The notes beneath the pieces are model-generated. The model searched no databases. It worked only from the letters and a program-made list of their open reading frames with translations, and had not been told where the DNA came from. A stretch of DNA of 14,638 bases from Actinomycetes bacterium (GTDB lineage: Bacteria; Actinomycetota; Acidimicrobiia; Acidimicrobiales; RAAP-2): contig JAJYMD010000417.1 in assembly GCA_021787255.1 (NCBI GenBank), forward strand, positions 8,593 to 23,230, read 5' to 3'. Shown one piece after another: positions 7,665 through 14,421 of the stretch. Numbering within the stretch: the stretch's first letter is position 1; each line of letters begins with the position of its first letter. The position numbers and the translations under genes were made by a program.

Positions 7665-8975
7665 ATGACGACGGCACAGGCTGGATCGGCTGGGCCGAGC
7701 GGAGGCGGCTGGGAGCCGACCGTGTCCTTCAACGACATGGGCCAGAGCATCCACCAGTACGGCGCTGCGGCGGTCGACTTCGAGCAGAGGGTCACATTCC
7801 CCCGTCTTCGCGCCTACCGCCTCGCTCGGGCCCGGGAGGCGCTGCGGCGCTCCGAGCTCGGCGCGCTCTTGTGCTTCGACGTCAACAACGTCCGGTACAT
7901 CACCTCGACGGCGATCGGCGAGTGGAGCCGCGACAAGTACGTCCGCTACACGTTGCTCACCCGGGACGGAGAGCCTTACGTCTGGGACTTCGGCTCGGCT
8001 GCGGTCCACCACCGCCTCTACGCGCCGTGGATCGACCCGGAGAAGTCGATTGGCGCCTTCGCGACGTTGCGCGGCGCGGTTCCGCCGGGAGCGAGGATCA
8101 CCGAGAAGCTCGTCGGGGAGATCAAGGAGCTGCTGCGCGACGCGGGCGTGGCCGAGGAGCCCCTCGGGGTCGACACCTCGGACACCGCGACGTTCCTCGC
8201 GCTGCAGGCTGCGGGCATCGACGTCCGCGACGGCCAGCAGGTGATGCTGGACGCACGCGAGATCAAGTCCACCGACGAGATCCTGCTCCTCTCCCACGCC
8301 GCGGCGATGGTCGACGGCGCGTACCAGCAGGTCGCCGAGGCTCTCAAGCCCGGGGTCCGTGAGAACGAGATCGTGGCGCTGGTGAACGAGTACCTCTACG
8401 CCCGAGGCTCGGACGACGTCGAGTCGGTGAACGCCGTCTCGGGCGAGCGGTGCGTCCCCCATCCGCACAACTTCTCCGACCGCGTCATCCGACCGGGCGA
8501 TCTCGCGTTCTTCGACGTCATGCAGGCTTTCAACGGCTACCGCACCTGCTATTACCGCTGCTTCGCCGTCGGCCGCGCCACTCAGGCGCAGGAGGACGCC
8601 TACCGGCGTGCCCGCGAGTGGATCGACGCCGCCATCGAGCTCGTGAAGCCGGGGGTCTCCACCGACGAGATCGCGAGGCTCTGGCCGACCGCCCAGGAGA
8701 TCGGGCTCGCCGGCGAGCGGGAGGCGTTCGGGCTCGAGTTCGGCCACGGGCGCGGCCTCGCCCTCCACGAGCGCCCGATCATCAGCAGGCTGAACTCTCT
8801 GGACGACCCCCAGGAGATCAAAGAGGGGATGGTCTTCGCGCTCGAGACCTACTGCCCGGCGACCGACGGGTACTCAGGTGCCCGCATCGAAGAGGAGGTC
8901 GTCGTGACGAGAGACGGTCCCAGGGTGATCACGCGCTTTCCCTCGCAAACGCTCTTCGTCACTCACCAGTACTGA
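7665..8975 (+). CDS. M24-family (Xaa-Pro peptidase / DddP-like pita-bread) protein with a substituted metal site
   Basis: The 436-aa cytoplasmic protein has a creatinase/aminopeptidase P-type N domain (LCFDVNNVRYITS, residues ~65-80) and a C-terminal pita-bread fold. M24 enzymes bind two metals with Asp, Asp, His, Glu, Glu. Here I find Asp284 (FFDV), His361 (GHGRGLALHERP), Glu394 (FALETY) and Glu409 (RIEEEV). The second Asp position, normally in a D-I-T-R-T pattern, is Cys295 in GYRTCYYRCF. The overall layout, including the long N domain, resembles DddP (DMSP lyase) and ectoine-hydrolase-type M24 proteins as well as dipeptidases, so the substrate is open. ATG 7665 follows GGGAGAGGG with a 4-base gap. 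The peptidase gene ends 50 bp upstream on the same strand with no terminator between, so co-transcription is likely. Confidence 0.85.
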   Translation: MTTAQAGSAGPSGGGWEPTVSFNDMGQSIHQYGAAAVDFEQRVTFPRLRAYRLARAREALRRSELGALLCFDVNNVRYITSTAIGEWSRDKYVRYTLLTRDGEPYVWDFGSAAVHHRLYAPWIDPEKSIGAFATLRGAVPPGARITEKLVGEIKELLRDAGVAEEPLGVDTSDTATFLALQAAGIDVRDGQQVMLDAREIKSTDEILLLSHAAAMVDGAYQQVAEALKPGVRENEIVALVNEYLYARGSDDVESVNAVSGERCVPHPHNFSDRVIRPGDLAFFDVMQAFNGYRTCYYRCFAVGRATQAQEDAYRRAREWIDAAIELVKPGVSTDEIARLWPTAQEIGLAGEREAFGLEFGHGRGLALHERPIISRLNSLDDPQEIKEGMVFALETYCPATDGYSGARIEEEVVVTRDGPRVITRFPSQTLFVTHQY

Positions 8976-8978
8976 CCG

Positions 8979-9016
8979 GTCGCCGCCAGTGACGGCCGGC
9001 ACCAGGGGTCGGCGAC
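8979..9016. terminator. Possible bidirectional terminator hairpin between convergent genes
   Basis: GTCGCCG (8979-8985) and CGGCGAC (9010-9016) are perfect 7-bp inverted arms around a GC-rich interior that can itself fold. They fill the 42-bp gap between two converging stop codons. There is no T-tract, so it is at best a hairpin-only terminator of the kind suggested for high-GC actinobacteria. Confidence 0.35.
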
Positions 9017-9017
9017 G

Positions 9018-10199
9018 TCAGGGGCGCCTGGCAAGGACCTGGACGCGCCGGAGCGTGGAAGCGGCGATCCGGTCGCGCGCCACGTCGAAGCCGAGGCCCG
9101 GCGTGACGGGGATCGGGACCGTGCCGTCGGGCGAGACGTCGTAGGAGGGGTCCACCAGGTCGTAGTCGTACAGCTCGAGCGGCGGGGAGATGTCCGCGGG
9201 CTGGCTGAAGCCCTCGAGCGCACAGAGTGCCAGGTTCAGCGCACGCCCGACGCCCGATTCGAGCATCCCGCCGCACCACATCGGCACGCCGGCGTTCCGA
9301 CAGAGGCGGTGGACGTCCAGGCTCTCGACGACGCCTCCCACCCTGCCGGGCTTCAGGTTCACGTTCCTGCACGCGTCCAGGTCGAGCGCGCGCTCCACGT
9401 CACGAGAGGACCTGAGGCACTCGTCCAGGCAGATGGGCGTCTCGAGCCGTGCCTGGAGGTGCGCGTGGCCCTCGAGGTCTTCCCAGCCGAGTGGCTGCTC
9501 GATGCAGGCGAGGCCGTAGCCGTCGAGTCGCTCGAGGCGTTTCAGGTTGTCGCGTGAGAGCGTGTACGAGCAATTGGCATCGACCTGCAGCATGGCGTCG
9601 GGGCCGAGCCCGTCGCGCACCGGCGCGACGATCTCTTCGTCCCAGCCTGGTCTCACCTTGAGCTTGATCCGCCGGTACCCCTTGGAGACCGCCCGGTCGA
9701 CCGCCGCCAGCGTTGCGTCGACGCTCTCGTGGATCCCGATGCTGGCGCCCGCCTCTGCCGCCGTGCGCAAAGGGCGCCGCGTCGCCGAGCCGTCCGTGCT
9801 GGTCTCGTCCGTGGCCTCGAACGAGAGCAGCCGTGCGAGCGGGACCTGTCGTCGCGCCGACTCGAGGCACCAGAACGCGGCTTCGACCCCGGCCTTGGCG
9901 AAGGTGTTGCCCCGGATCGAACGGAGCCGCGTCGCGACCGCCCGCGGGTCCGAGGGGCCGTCGAGCGCGATCGGCAGCGCCCACTCCGCGACGAGCGCGA
10001 AGGTCGAGGAGGTCGTGTCCGGCAGGTAGAAGGGGTGGTCGAGCGCCGCTGCCTCACCCCAGCCCTCTATCCCGTCGGCGTCCTCCAGGTGGACGAGGAC
10101 CGTCCGCCTGGTGTCGGTCGAGCCGTACCCCGTGGTGAAGGGCTCCTTCAGGGCCATGTGCACCTCGAGCACCTCCGCGTGCAACAACGGCGCCGTCAT
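9018..10199 (-). CDS. menC: o-Succinylbenzoate synthase / N-succinylamino acid racemase family (enolase superfamily)
   Basis: The 393-aa protein is of the muconate-lactonizing-enzyme subgroup. Catalytic lysines are the K179-L-K181 motif and K283 (NLKPGRVGG). Metal ligands are D207 (QVDANCSY), E234 (IEQPL) and D259 (LDECLRS). The GGMLESGVGRA loop typical of MenC/NSAR follows. Members make o-succinylbenzoate in menaquinone synthesis, racemise N-succinyl amino acids, or do both; sequence alone rarely separates these. No other men genes are in view, and the nearest enzyme is an M24 hydrolase, so an amino-acid or peptide role is plausible. At 393 aa it is slightly longer than the usual 368-380, with an insert near residues 115-150. 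ATG 10199 lacks a clear Shine-Dalgarno; ATG 10160, after GAGG, is an alternative but would cut into the first beta strand. The fusion gene upstream ends 75 bp away, so they may form an operon. Confidence 0.85.
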   Translation of the reverse strand: MTAPLLHAEVLEVHMALKEPFTTGYGSTDTRRTVLVHLEDADGIEGWGEAAALDHPFYLPDTTSSTFALVAEWALPIALDGPSDPRAVATRLRSIRGNTFAKAGVEAAFWCLESARRQVPLARLLSFEATDETSTDGSATRRPLRTAAEAGASIGIHESVDATLAAVDRAVSKGYRRIKLKVRPGWDEEIVAPVRDGLGPDAMLQVDANCSYTLSRDNLKRLERLDGYGLACIEQPLGWEDLEGHAHLQARLETPICLDECLRSSRDVERALDLDACRNVNLKPGRVGGVVESLDVHRLCRNAGVPMWCGGMLESGVGRALNLALCALEGFSQPADISPPLELYDYDLVDPSYDVSPDGTVPIPVTPGLGFDVARDRIAASTLRRVQVLARRP

Positions 10200-10274
10200 C
10201 GTGGTCGTGACAGCCGGCTCGAGCCGGCGGGCCTCTCTGCGGAAAGCCGCTTGGGGGGGTTGGCACCGGTCATC

Positions 10275-11615
10275 TCAGGCGACTGGGTGCGCCGACGGCG
10301 CCAGGTGCGCGACGAACCAGTCGCGTGCGGCCTCGGCTGCCGCCTGCAGGGTGCCCGGCTCCTCGAAGAGGTGCGTCGCTCCGGGGACCACGACCAGACG
10401 GCTCTCGCAGCGGAGGAGGGCCTGTGCCTGACGGTTGAGCTCGAGCACCACGTCGTCCCGGCTGCCCACGATGAGCAGCGTCGGCGAGCTGACCGCGCCG
10501 AGGCGGGGGCCGGCGAGGTCTGGCCGTCCGCCGCGGGAGACGACGGCGGCGATGCCCATGCGCGGCTCCGCCGCGGCCCACAGGGCGGCTGCGGCACCGG
10601 TGCTCGCCCCGAAGTAGCCGACCGGCAGGCCTGCCGCCTCCGGGCGGTTGCGCAGCCAGCCGGTGACCTCGGCCAAGCGCCGGGCCAGGAGCTCGATGTC
10701 GAAGACGTTCGCCCGGTCGAGCTCCTCTTCCACCGTGAGCAGGTCGAACAGCAGCGTCCCGATCCCCGCGTCGTTCAGCACGCCGGCGACGTACCGGTTG
10801 CGGGGGCTGTGGCGACTGCTGCCGGTGCCGTGGGCGAACACGACGACGCCCCTCGGGTGCTCCGGGAGCGTGAGGCGACCGCCAAGGCGGGTAGGTCCTG
10901 CCGAGACCTCCACCTCGTCGTCCACTTCGCCGTCGCGCGCCTGAGGGTCCTGTGGGGTCGTGCTCACCGGCACTGCTCCGGGCGCGTGCCTCGCCCGTTC
11001 GAGGCAGTCGATCACCTCTTCGTCGGAGGTCTGGGAGAAGTCGTCGTAGAACTGGCCGATGCCGAAGAAGAGGTGCGGGGTCGCGAGGCAGACGAGCTCG
11101 TCCGCGTCGTTGCCGATGCGCGTCTCCCACCCTTGCGGCGCCACCGGCACGGCGAGGACGATCCTCGACGCGCCCTGAGCGCGTGCCACCTGGCAGGCGG
11201 CACGCGCCGTCGAGCCGGTCGCGATGCCGTCGTCGACCACGACTGCAGTACGTGTTCGCAGCGAGACCTTCGGACGGTCGCCGCGGAACCGGCGTGCTCG
11301 CCGCTCGAGCTCGACACGCTCACGTGCCTCCACAGCCGCGAGCTCGTCCGCCGAGACGCCCGCCGATCGGACCACTTCCTCGTTGACGATCCTCACGCCG
11401 TCCTCGCCGATGGCTCCCATGCCGAGCTCTGGCTGGAAAGGCACGCCCAGCTTGCGCACGACGATCACGTCGAGAGGAGCGCCGAGCGCGATGGCGACCT
11501 CGCAGGCGACGGGGACCCCACCACGAGGCAGGCCGAGCACGACTACCTGCTCGCCGCGCAGGTGCTCCAATCTCCGGGCGAGCCGTCGCCCTGCATCGGA
11601 ACGATCCGCGAACAC
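10275..11615 (-). CDS. Phosphoribosyltransferase + dienelactone-hydrolase-like fusion protein (Rv0571c type)
   Basis: The 446-aa protein has two domains. The N-terminal type I phosphoribosyltransferase (about 1-215) has LGLPRGGVPVA at 27-37, VVRKLG at 52-57, and the PRPP-binding loop VVVDDGIATGSTA at 125-137. The C-terminal alpha/beta hydrolase (about 235-446) has VVFAHGTGSS for the oxyanion region, nucleophile Ser338 in GASTG, an acid at D387/D388 (GSRDD) and His415 (GATHLF). M. tuberculosis Rv0571c, a DosR-regulon gene of about the same length, has this architecture (family knowledge). Its substrate is not established; nucleobase or nucleotide salvage with a linked ester hydrolysis is only inference. 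GTG 11615 is chosen because AGGAGG lies 8 bases upstream and recognisable PRT sequence starts there. The longer open frame beyond is antisense to the PRPP synthetase. It is divergent from that gene and shares its regulatory region. Confidence 0.9.
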   Translation of the reverse strand: MFADRSDAGRRLARRLEHLRGEQVVVLGLPRGGVPVACEVAIALGAPLDVIVVRKLGVPFQPELGMGAIGEDGVRIVNEEVVRSAGVSADELAAVEARERVELERRARRFRGDRPKVSLRTRTAVVVDDGIATGSTARAACQVARAQGASRIVLAVPVAPQGWETRIGNDADELVCLATPHLFFGIGQFYDDFSQTSDEEVIDCLERARHAPGAVPVSTTPQDPQARDGEVDDEVEVSAGPTRLGGRLTLPEHPRGVVVFAHGTGSSRHSPRNRYVAGVLNDAGIGTLLFDLLTVEEELDRANVFDIELLARRLAEVTGWLRNRPEAAGLPVGYFGASTGAAAALWAAAEPRMGIAAVVSRGGRPDLAGPRLGAVSSPTLLIVGSRDDVVLELNRQAQALLRCESRLVVVPGATHLFEEPGTLQAAAEAARDWFVAHLAPSAHPVA

Positions 11616-11623
11616 CGTGGCGA

Positions 11624-11629
11624 CCTCCT
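11624..11629 (-). promoter_or_regulatory. Ribosome binding site fixing the start of the fusion gene
   Basis: A perfect AGGAGG on the minus strand lies 8 bases before GTG at 11615. It decides the start: the reading frame stays open for a further 427 codons upstream, but that part overlaps the divergent gene and resembles no protein family. Confidence 0.8.
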
Positions 11630-11669
11630 CTGGCGAGCCCAGCCTCTCCCCCCGACGTCCCGTGGTGCA

Positions 11670-11684
11670 AGGGTCGATGGTCCC
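11670..11684 (-). promoter_or_regulatory. DosR/DevR-like box, proximal to the fusion gene
   Basis: The minus strand reads GGGACCATCGACCCT, flanked upstream by TTG. It matches the mycobacterial DosR box GGGACTTTCGGCCCT (recalled consensus) at 12 of 15 positions, including both G-rich and C-rich half-sites. It ends 54 bp before the GTG start at 11615, a normal distance for an activator site overlapping the -35 region. A further GGGAC half-site lies at 11657-11661 on the same strand. No DosR-like regulator gene is in this window. Confidence 0.55.
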
Positions 11685-11718
11685 CAAGTGAGCCAACGAG
11701 AAGGTGCAGCACATATCG

Positions 11719-11733
11719 AGGACGAAAGGCCCT
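11719..11733 (+). promoter_or_regulatory. DosR/DevR-like box, proximal to the PRPP synthetase gene
   Basis: The plus strand reads AGGACGAAAGGCCCT. It fits the GGGAC-N4-G(G/T)CCC palindrome with one mismatch in each orientation-defining half. Read on the other strand it gives GGGCC-TTTC-GTCCT, with the TTTC centre of the mycobacterial consensus. It ends 50 bp before ATG 11784, mirroring the other box on the opposite side of the divergent region. It is weaker than the first box. Confidence 0.45.
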
Positions 11734-11783
11734 GGCGCCGGTTGGCGCGTGGCGCGAAGCCTTCGAAGACGAGGAGAGTGGAG

Positions 11784-12743
11784 ATGAGCGACCGAGGCGC
11801 GCGTGTCGTGGCCGGGAGCGCGAACCGCGCGCTCGCAAGGAGCGTCGCCGCCGTGCTCGCCGTCGCTCCGGTCGCCGTCGATATGGAGCGGTTCCCCGAC
11901 GGCGAGCTGCGTCCGGCGGTCGCCGAGGTCCGAGGCGAAGACGTCTATGTCCTCCAGCCGACGGGGCCGCCGGTCAACGAGCACCTCGTCGAGCTGCTCC
12001 TTCTCCTCGACGCATGCCGGCGTGCGGGCGCGGCGCGGCTGACCGCCGTCGTGCCGTACTTCGGCTACGCCCGTCAGGATCGGCGCGGGAAGGCCGGCGA
12101 GGCGGTCGGAGTGCGCGTCGTCGCCGATGCGCTGGCCGCCGCGGGAGCCGATCGGCTCGTGGTGATCGACCCGCACACGGTCGCGCTCGAGGCCGTCTGT
12201 CCCGTCCCCGTCGAGATGCTCACCGCGGTGCCAGCGCTCGCGGCCGCGCTGCGGCCGTTGATCGCCGACGCCGCAGTCCTGGTCGCGCCGGACCTCGGCG
12301 CCGTCAAGCTTGCCGAACGGTATGCGTCGATCCTTCGTCGGCAGGTGATCGTCATCCGAAAGACGCGGGTGAGCGGCGAGGTCGTTCGCGCGCACGAGCT
12401 CGTCGGCGAGGTGCGCGAACGGCCTGCGGTGATCGTCGACGACATGATCAGCACCGGTTCGACCGTCGAGGCCGCCACCGCGGTCCTCGACGCCTACGGC
12501 GCCGCTCCCGGCCCCACCGTCGCAGCGACGCACGGGCCGCTCGTCAGCGGGGCCCTGGAGCGCATGGAAGCCGCTGGGGTCGCCCGAGCTGTCGTCACCG
12601 ACACGGTCGCGCGCCGAGAGCTGCCGCTCGACGACGTGGAGCTCGGCTCGCTCCGTGTGTGCTCCGTAGCCGGGCTCCTCGCTGACGCGATCGACCGCCT
12701 GCACCGTGACCGTCCGCTGGACGACCTGCTGATCCATGCCTGA
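11784..12743 (+). CDS. prs: Ribose-phosphate diphosphokinase (PRPP synthetase), divergent type
   Basis: The 319-aa enzyme would transfer diphosphate from ATP to ribose 5-phosphate to give PRPP. Visible motifs are FPDGE at 37-41 (ATP side), PYFGYARQDR at 91-100, VVIDPH at 126-131 with the conserved His131, a flexible-loop remnant RKTRVSGEVV, and the ribose-phosphate loop VDDMISTGST at 218-227. The length is standard. It differs from the usual bacterial housekeeping enzyme at the D-L-H-A-E-Q segment (here D-P-H-T-V-A) and has a shortened catalytic loop, so it is probably an additional, specialised copy. ATG 11784 is preceded by GAGGAG nine bases upstream and GTGGAG directly before it. The gene faces away from the phosphoribosyltransferase-hydrolase fusion and shares a regulatory region with it, which suggests that PRPP made here feeds that enzyme (inference). 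Confidence 0.88.
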   Translation: MSDRGARVVAGSANRALARSVAAVLAVAPVAVDMERFPDGELRPAVAEVRGEDVYVLQPTGPPVNEHLVELLLLLDACRRAGAARLTAVVPYFGYARQDRRGKAGEAVGVRVVADALAAAGADRLVVIDPHTVALEAVCPVPVEMLTAVPALAAALRPLIADAAVLVAPDLGAVKLAERYASILRRQVIVIRKTRVSGEVVRAHELVGEVRERPAVIVDDMISTGSTVEAATAVLDAYGAAPGPTVAATHGPLVSGALERMEAAGVARAVVTDTVARRELPLDDVELGSLRVCSVAGLLADAIDRLHRDRPLDDLLIHA

Positions 12744-12799
12744 TCGGCCGAGCTCAGTCGAAAGTCGGCTTCCCGGCACGTCGTCCGCGCGCGACGTGG

Positions 12800-12826
12800 C
12801 TTCGCGTCGATCGCGCGATCGCGAAG
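12800..12826. terminator. Possible bidirectional terminator hairpin between prs and the alpha/beta hydrolase
   Basis: CTTCGCG (12800-12806) pairs with CGCGAAG (12820-12826) around the self-complementary ATCGCGCGAT (12810-12819). It sits in the 103-bp gap between converging genes. There is no T-run, so termination is inferred from position and symmetry. Confidence 0.4.
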
Positions 12827-12846
12827 TGTCGGGCCGGTCTTCGCGC

Positions 12847-13731
12847 TCAGAGACCCGCGGCCCGAACGAGCTCGTCGAGCATCTCGTCCAGCGCACCGAC
12901 GCCGATCGAAAGGTGTCCTTCGTCCGGGATCACGTGTGCCGAGGCTCCTGGAACCTTGGCCGAGAGCCACTGCCCGTGGGCGGGGGGGACCATGAGGTCT
13001 TCGGTCCCCTGCCAGATCCCCGTCGGGATCTCGATCTCGCTGAGGTCGAAGCCCCATGGCGACACGAATGCCATGTCGTCGTCGAGCCAGCCGTCGACGC
13101 CGTCGACGAGCCCCTCGTGGAAGCCCGCTGCCAGGTCCTCGGCGAGCTCGTCCGTCAGCACCGTACGGTCGACGGCAGGGAGCAGGCTGTCGAGGGAAGC
13201 GATGATGTCTCCAGGCGACACGTCCTTCAGCACGGCGCGTTGGGTCTCGAGGAAGCCACGCAAGGCGGCGGGGCCCGCATGGGCCGCGCGGAACTCCTCG
13301 ACGTTGTCCTTTCCCATCCCGGCCATCCAATCCAGCCCCTCGGCGTCGGCCGGTGCCACCCCGGCGATGACGAGCGCGCCAGCCGCGAGCGAAAGCCGCG
13401 CGGCACAGGCGAGCGCGTGTGGGCCGCCGCCCGACCACCCCGCGACGAGGCATCGGTCGACACGCAAGGTCCGCAGGATCGCGTCGGTGTCGTCGACCAC
13501 GTCGACCACCCTCCGATCCTCATGGCGAGTGGAGCGGCCGTACCCCGGGCGCGTCGCGGTGACGAGGCGCAGCCCGCGACGGTGCGCCGCTCGTTCGAGC
13601 GCCCGAATGGGGGTGCGCGCACCGGGCGTGCCGTGGTGGAAGACGAGCGGGAAGCCGTCCTCGGGCCCACTGACGGACACCTCGATCCGGCGGCCGTCCG
13701 GCAGTGCGACATGGCCGAGGGTGCCTGGCAC
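12847..13731 (-). CDS. Alpha/beta-fold hydrolase
   Basis: The 294-aa protein has the classic single-domain fold: HHGTPG at 32-37 (oxyanion side), RPGYGRS at 61-67, the nucleophile elbow GWSGGG with Ser100, the acid Asp245 in [10 protein letters not shown], and His273 in EGHLSIG. The catalytic triad is therefore complete. Residues ~140-215 form a helical lid rich in acidic residues. The family includes esterases, epoxide hydrolases and haloperoxidase-like enzymes; nothing here fixes the substrate. No signal peptide is seen, so it should be cytoplasmic. The GTG start at 13731 places the first beta strand correctly, with GAGGTGG about 13 bases upstream, which is longer than ideal. The longer open frame from 14097 has no protein-like content before this point and overlaps the mazF remnant. 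It converges with prs. Confidence 0.85.
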   Translation of the reverse strand: MPGTLGHVALPDGRRIEVSVSGPEDGFPLVFHHGTPGARTPIRALERAAHRRGLRLVTATRPGYGRSTRHEDRRVVDVVDDTDAILRTLRVDRCLVAGWSGGGPHALACAARLSLAAGALVIAGVAPADAEGLDWMAGMGKDNVEEFRAAHAGPAALRGFLETQRAVLKDVSPGDIIASLDSLLPAVDRTVLTDELAEDLAAGFHEGLVDGVDGWLDDDMAFVSPWGFDLSEIEIPTGIWQGTEDLMVPPAHGQWLSAKVPGASAHVIPDEGHLSIGVGALDEMLDELVRAAGL

Positions 13732-13833
13732 GGGTGCAGCATGCCACCTCGGCGCTCGATCCGCGCCTGACCGGAGCTGCCTCCAGGTGACCGAGCCTGC
13801 GGCGGGCTTGCTGCCGAGAGCGGTAGGCGAGAT

Positions 13834-13866
13834 CGGTGGGAACGGGGTCGAGCCTCGTTTCCACCG
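13834..13866. other. Strong inverted repeat downstream of mazF, upstream of the hydrolase gene
   Basis: Arms of 14 nt (13834-13847 and 13853-13866) surround the loop TCGAG. In plus-strand RNA all 14 pairs form, counting two G-U pairs; in minus-strand RNA the same two positions become A-C mismatches. It lies 71 bp past the mazF stop and could end that transcript or act in the leader of the hydrolase gene. No T-tract follows on either strand. Confidence 0.4.
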
Positions 13867-13911
13867 CTGACGGGAGCGCAATGGGGCACAGCGACGAGTG
13901 ATCGCGACGAC

Positions 13912-13931
13912 CTCGTAGGAGCTCGTAGGAG
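13912..13931. repeat. Perfect 10-bp tandem duplication
   Basis: CTCGTAGGAG occurs twice head to tail, 6 bp beyond the stop of the broken mazF. It may be a slippage duplication; no function is evident. Confidence 0.6.
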
Positions 13932-13937
13932 ACGGTC

Positions 13938-14287
13938 TCAAAAGTCCAGCAGGAACCGCAGAGCCCTGGTGATGGCGAAGAGCGCTTCGTCGTTCGCAGC
14001 GCCGAGACGAGCGCCGAGCCGCGCGACGAGCCGCTCCTCGGACGCCGACTTCGCATCCTCGCACTTCGCGCAGCTGACCTCGTCGAGCCCAGAGCACTTC
14101 GGATCGAGCTCGACGTGCAAAGGGAGCTCGCGCCGTCTCGTCGTGCAGGGCACGACGGTGACCACCCCTGCACGGCTGTCGTCGAGCGGGTCGGCGGACA
14201 CCACGACTGCAGGACGACGCCCCGCGTGTCCGCGACCGACGCTTCGCCGAAGCCCACGAGCCAGATGTCGCCTCGACGGGTCGTCAC
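13938..14287 (-). pseudogene. mazF: MazF/PemK-family mRNA interferase toxin gene, broken by a single-base frameshift
   Basis: The gene reads from GTG 14287 as [15 protein letters not shown], the exact N-terminal signature of MazF, and then loses frame at about 14240-14243. From there the next frame continues [18 protein letters not shown] and on through the family core to the stop at 13938. That core includes the RRPAVVVS arginine, the VVPCTT threonine that forms the RNase active site, and a C-terminal helix. Restoring one base at the break would give G-E-P-V-G-R-G-H, which is typical of the family, so a 1-nt deletion in a short C-run (GAACCCGTC to GAAGCGTC) is the simplest explanation. The rebuilt protein would be about 116 aa, normal for MazF. 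MazF cleaves mRNA at short sequences and is held in check by a MazE-type antitoxin. A sequencing error cannot be excluded. Confidence 0.85.
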
Positions 14288-14379
14288 GCCGAACGATCGG
14301 ACAGCCAGCTGCTCTCCTGTGCCCGCTCTGCCTCGATCTCCCCGACGCAGGCGGATGGGTCAGGTGGGCTCTCCAGCGC
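14284..14379 (-). pseudogene. Possible C-terminal remnant of the mazF antitoxin
   Basis: A minus-strand open stretch of 31 codons ends GEIEAERAQESSWLSDRSA with a TGA (14286-14284) that overlaps the mazF GTG in a GTGA arrangement, as antitoxin-toxin pairs often do. The tail is acidic with a Trp, like many antitoxin C-termini. A stop at 14382-14380 closes the frame upstream and no start codon or DNA-binding domain is visible. If real, the antitoxin gene has decayed or is itself frameshifted; it may equally be chance. Confidence 0.25.
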
Positions 14380-14385
14380 TCACCG

Positions 14386-14421
14386 CCCCCGGACCGGGTG
14401 TTCCTGCGCCCGGTCCGGGGG
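14386..14421. other. Very stable GC hairpin upstream of mazF
   Basis: CCCCCGGACCGGG (14386-14398) and CCCGGTCCGGGGG (14409-14421) are perfect 13-bp arms. Two further pairs (one G-U) extend the stem to 15 with a TTCCTG loop. It is the strongest inverted repeat in the window. There is no T-tract, and no recognised gene directly before it on either strand. It may be a terminator of a gene beyond the window or the scar of a lost element. Confidence 0.6.

Noticed and set aside
5049..8975. A 1308-codon plus frame as one giant protein
   Set aside because: Only its last 436 codons (from 7665) look like protein. The first part is out of frame with the clearly real secreted peptidase gene.
10275..12896. 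The long upstream extension of the fusion gene (873 codons)
   Set aside because: The part beyond 11615 is antisense to the PRPP synthetase, and a perfect AGGAGG sits before GTG 11615.
12847..14097. The 416-codon version of the alpha/beta hydrolase
   Set aside because: The first 122 codons are shadow sequence over the mazF remnant and intergenic DNA. The fold begins at GTG 13731.
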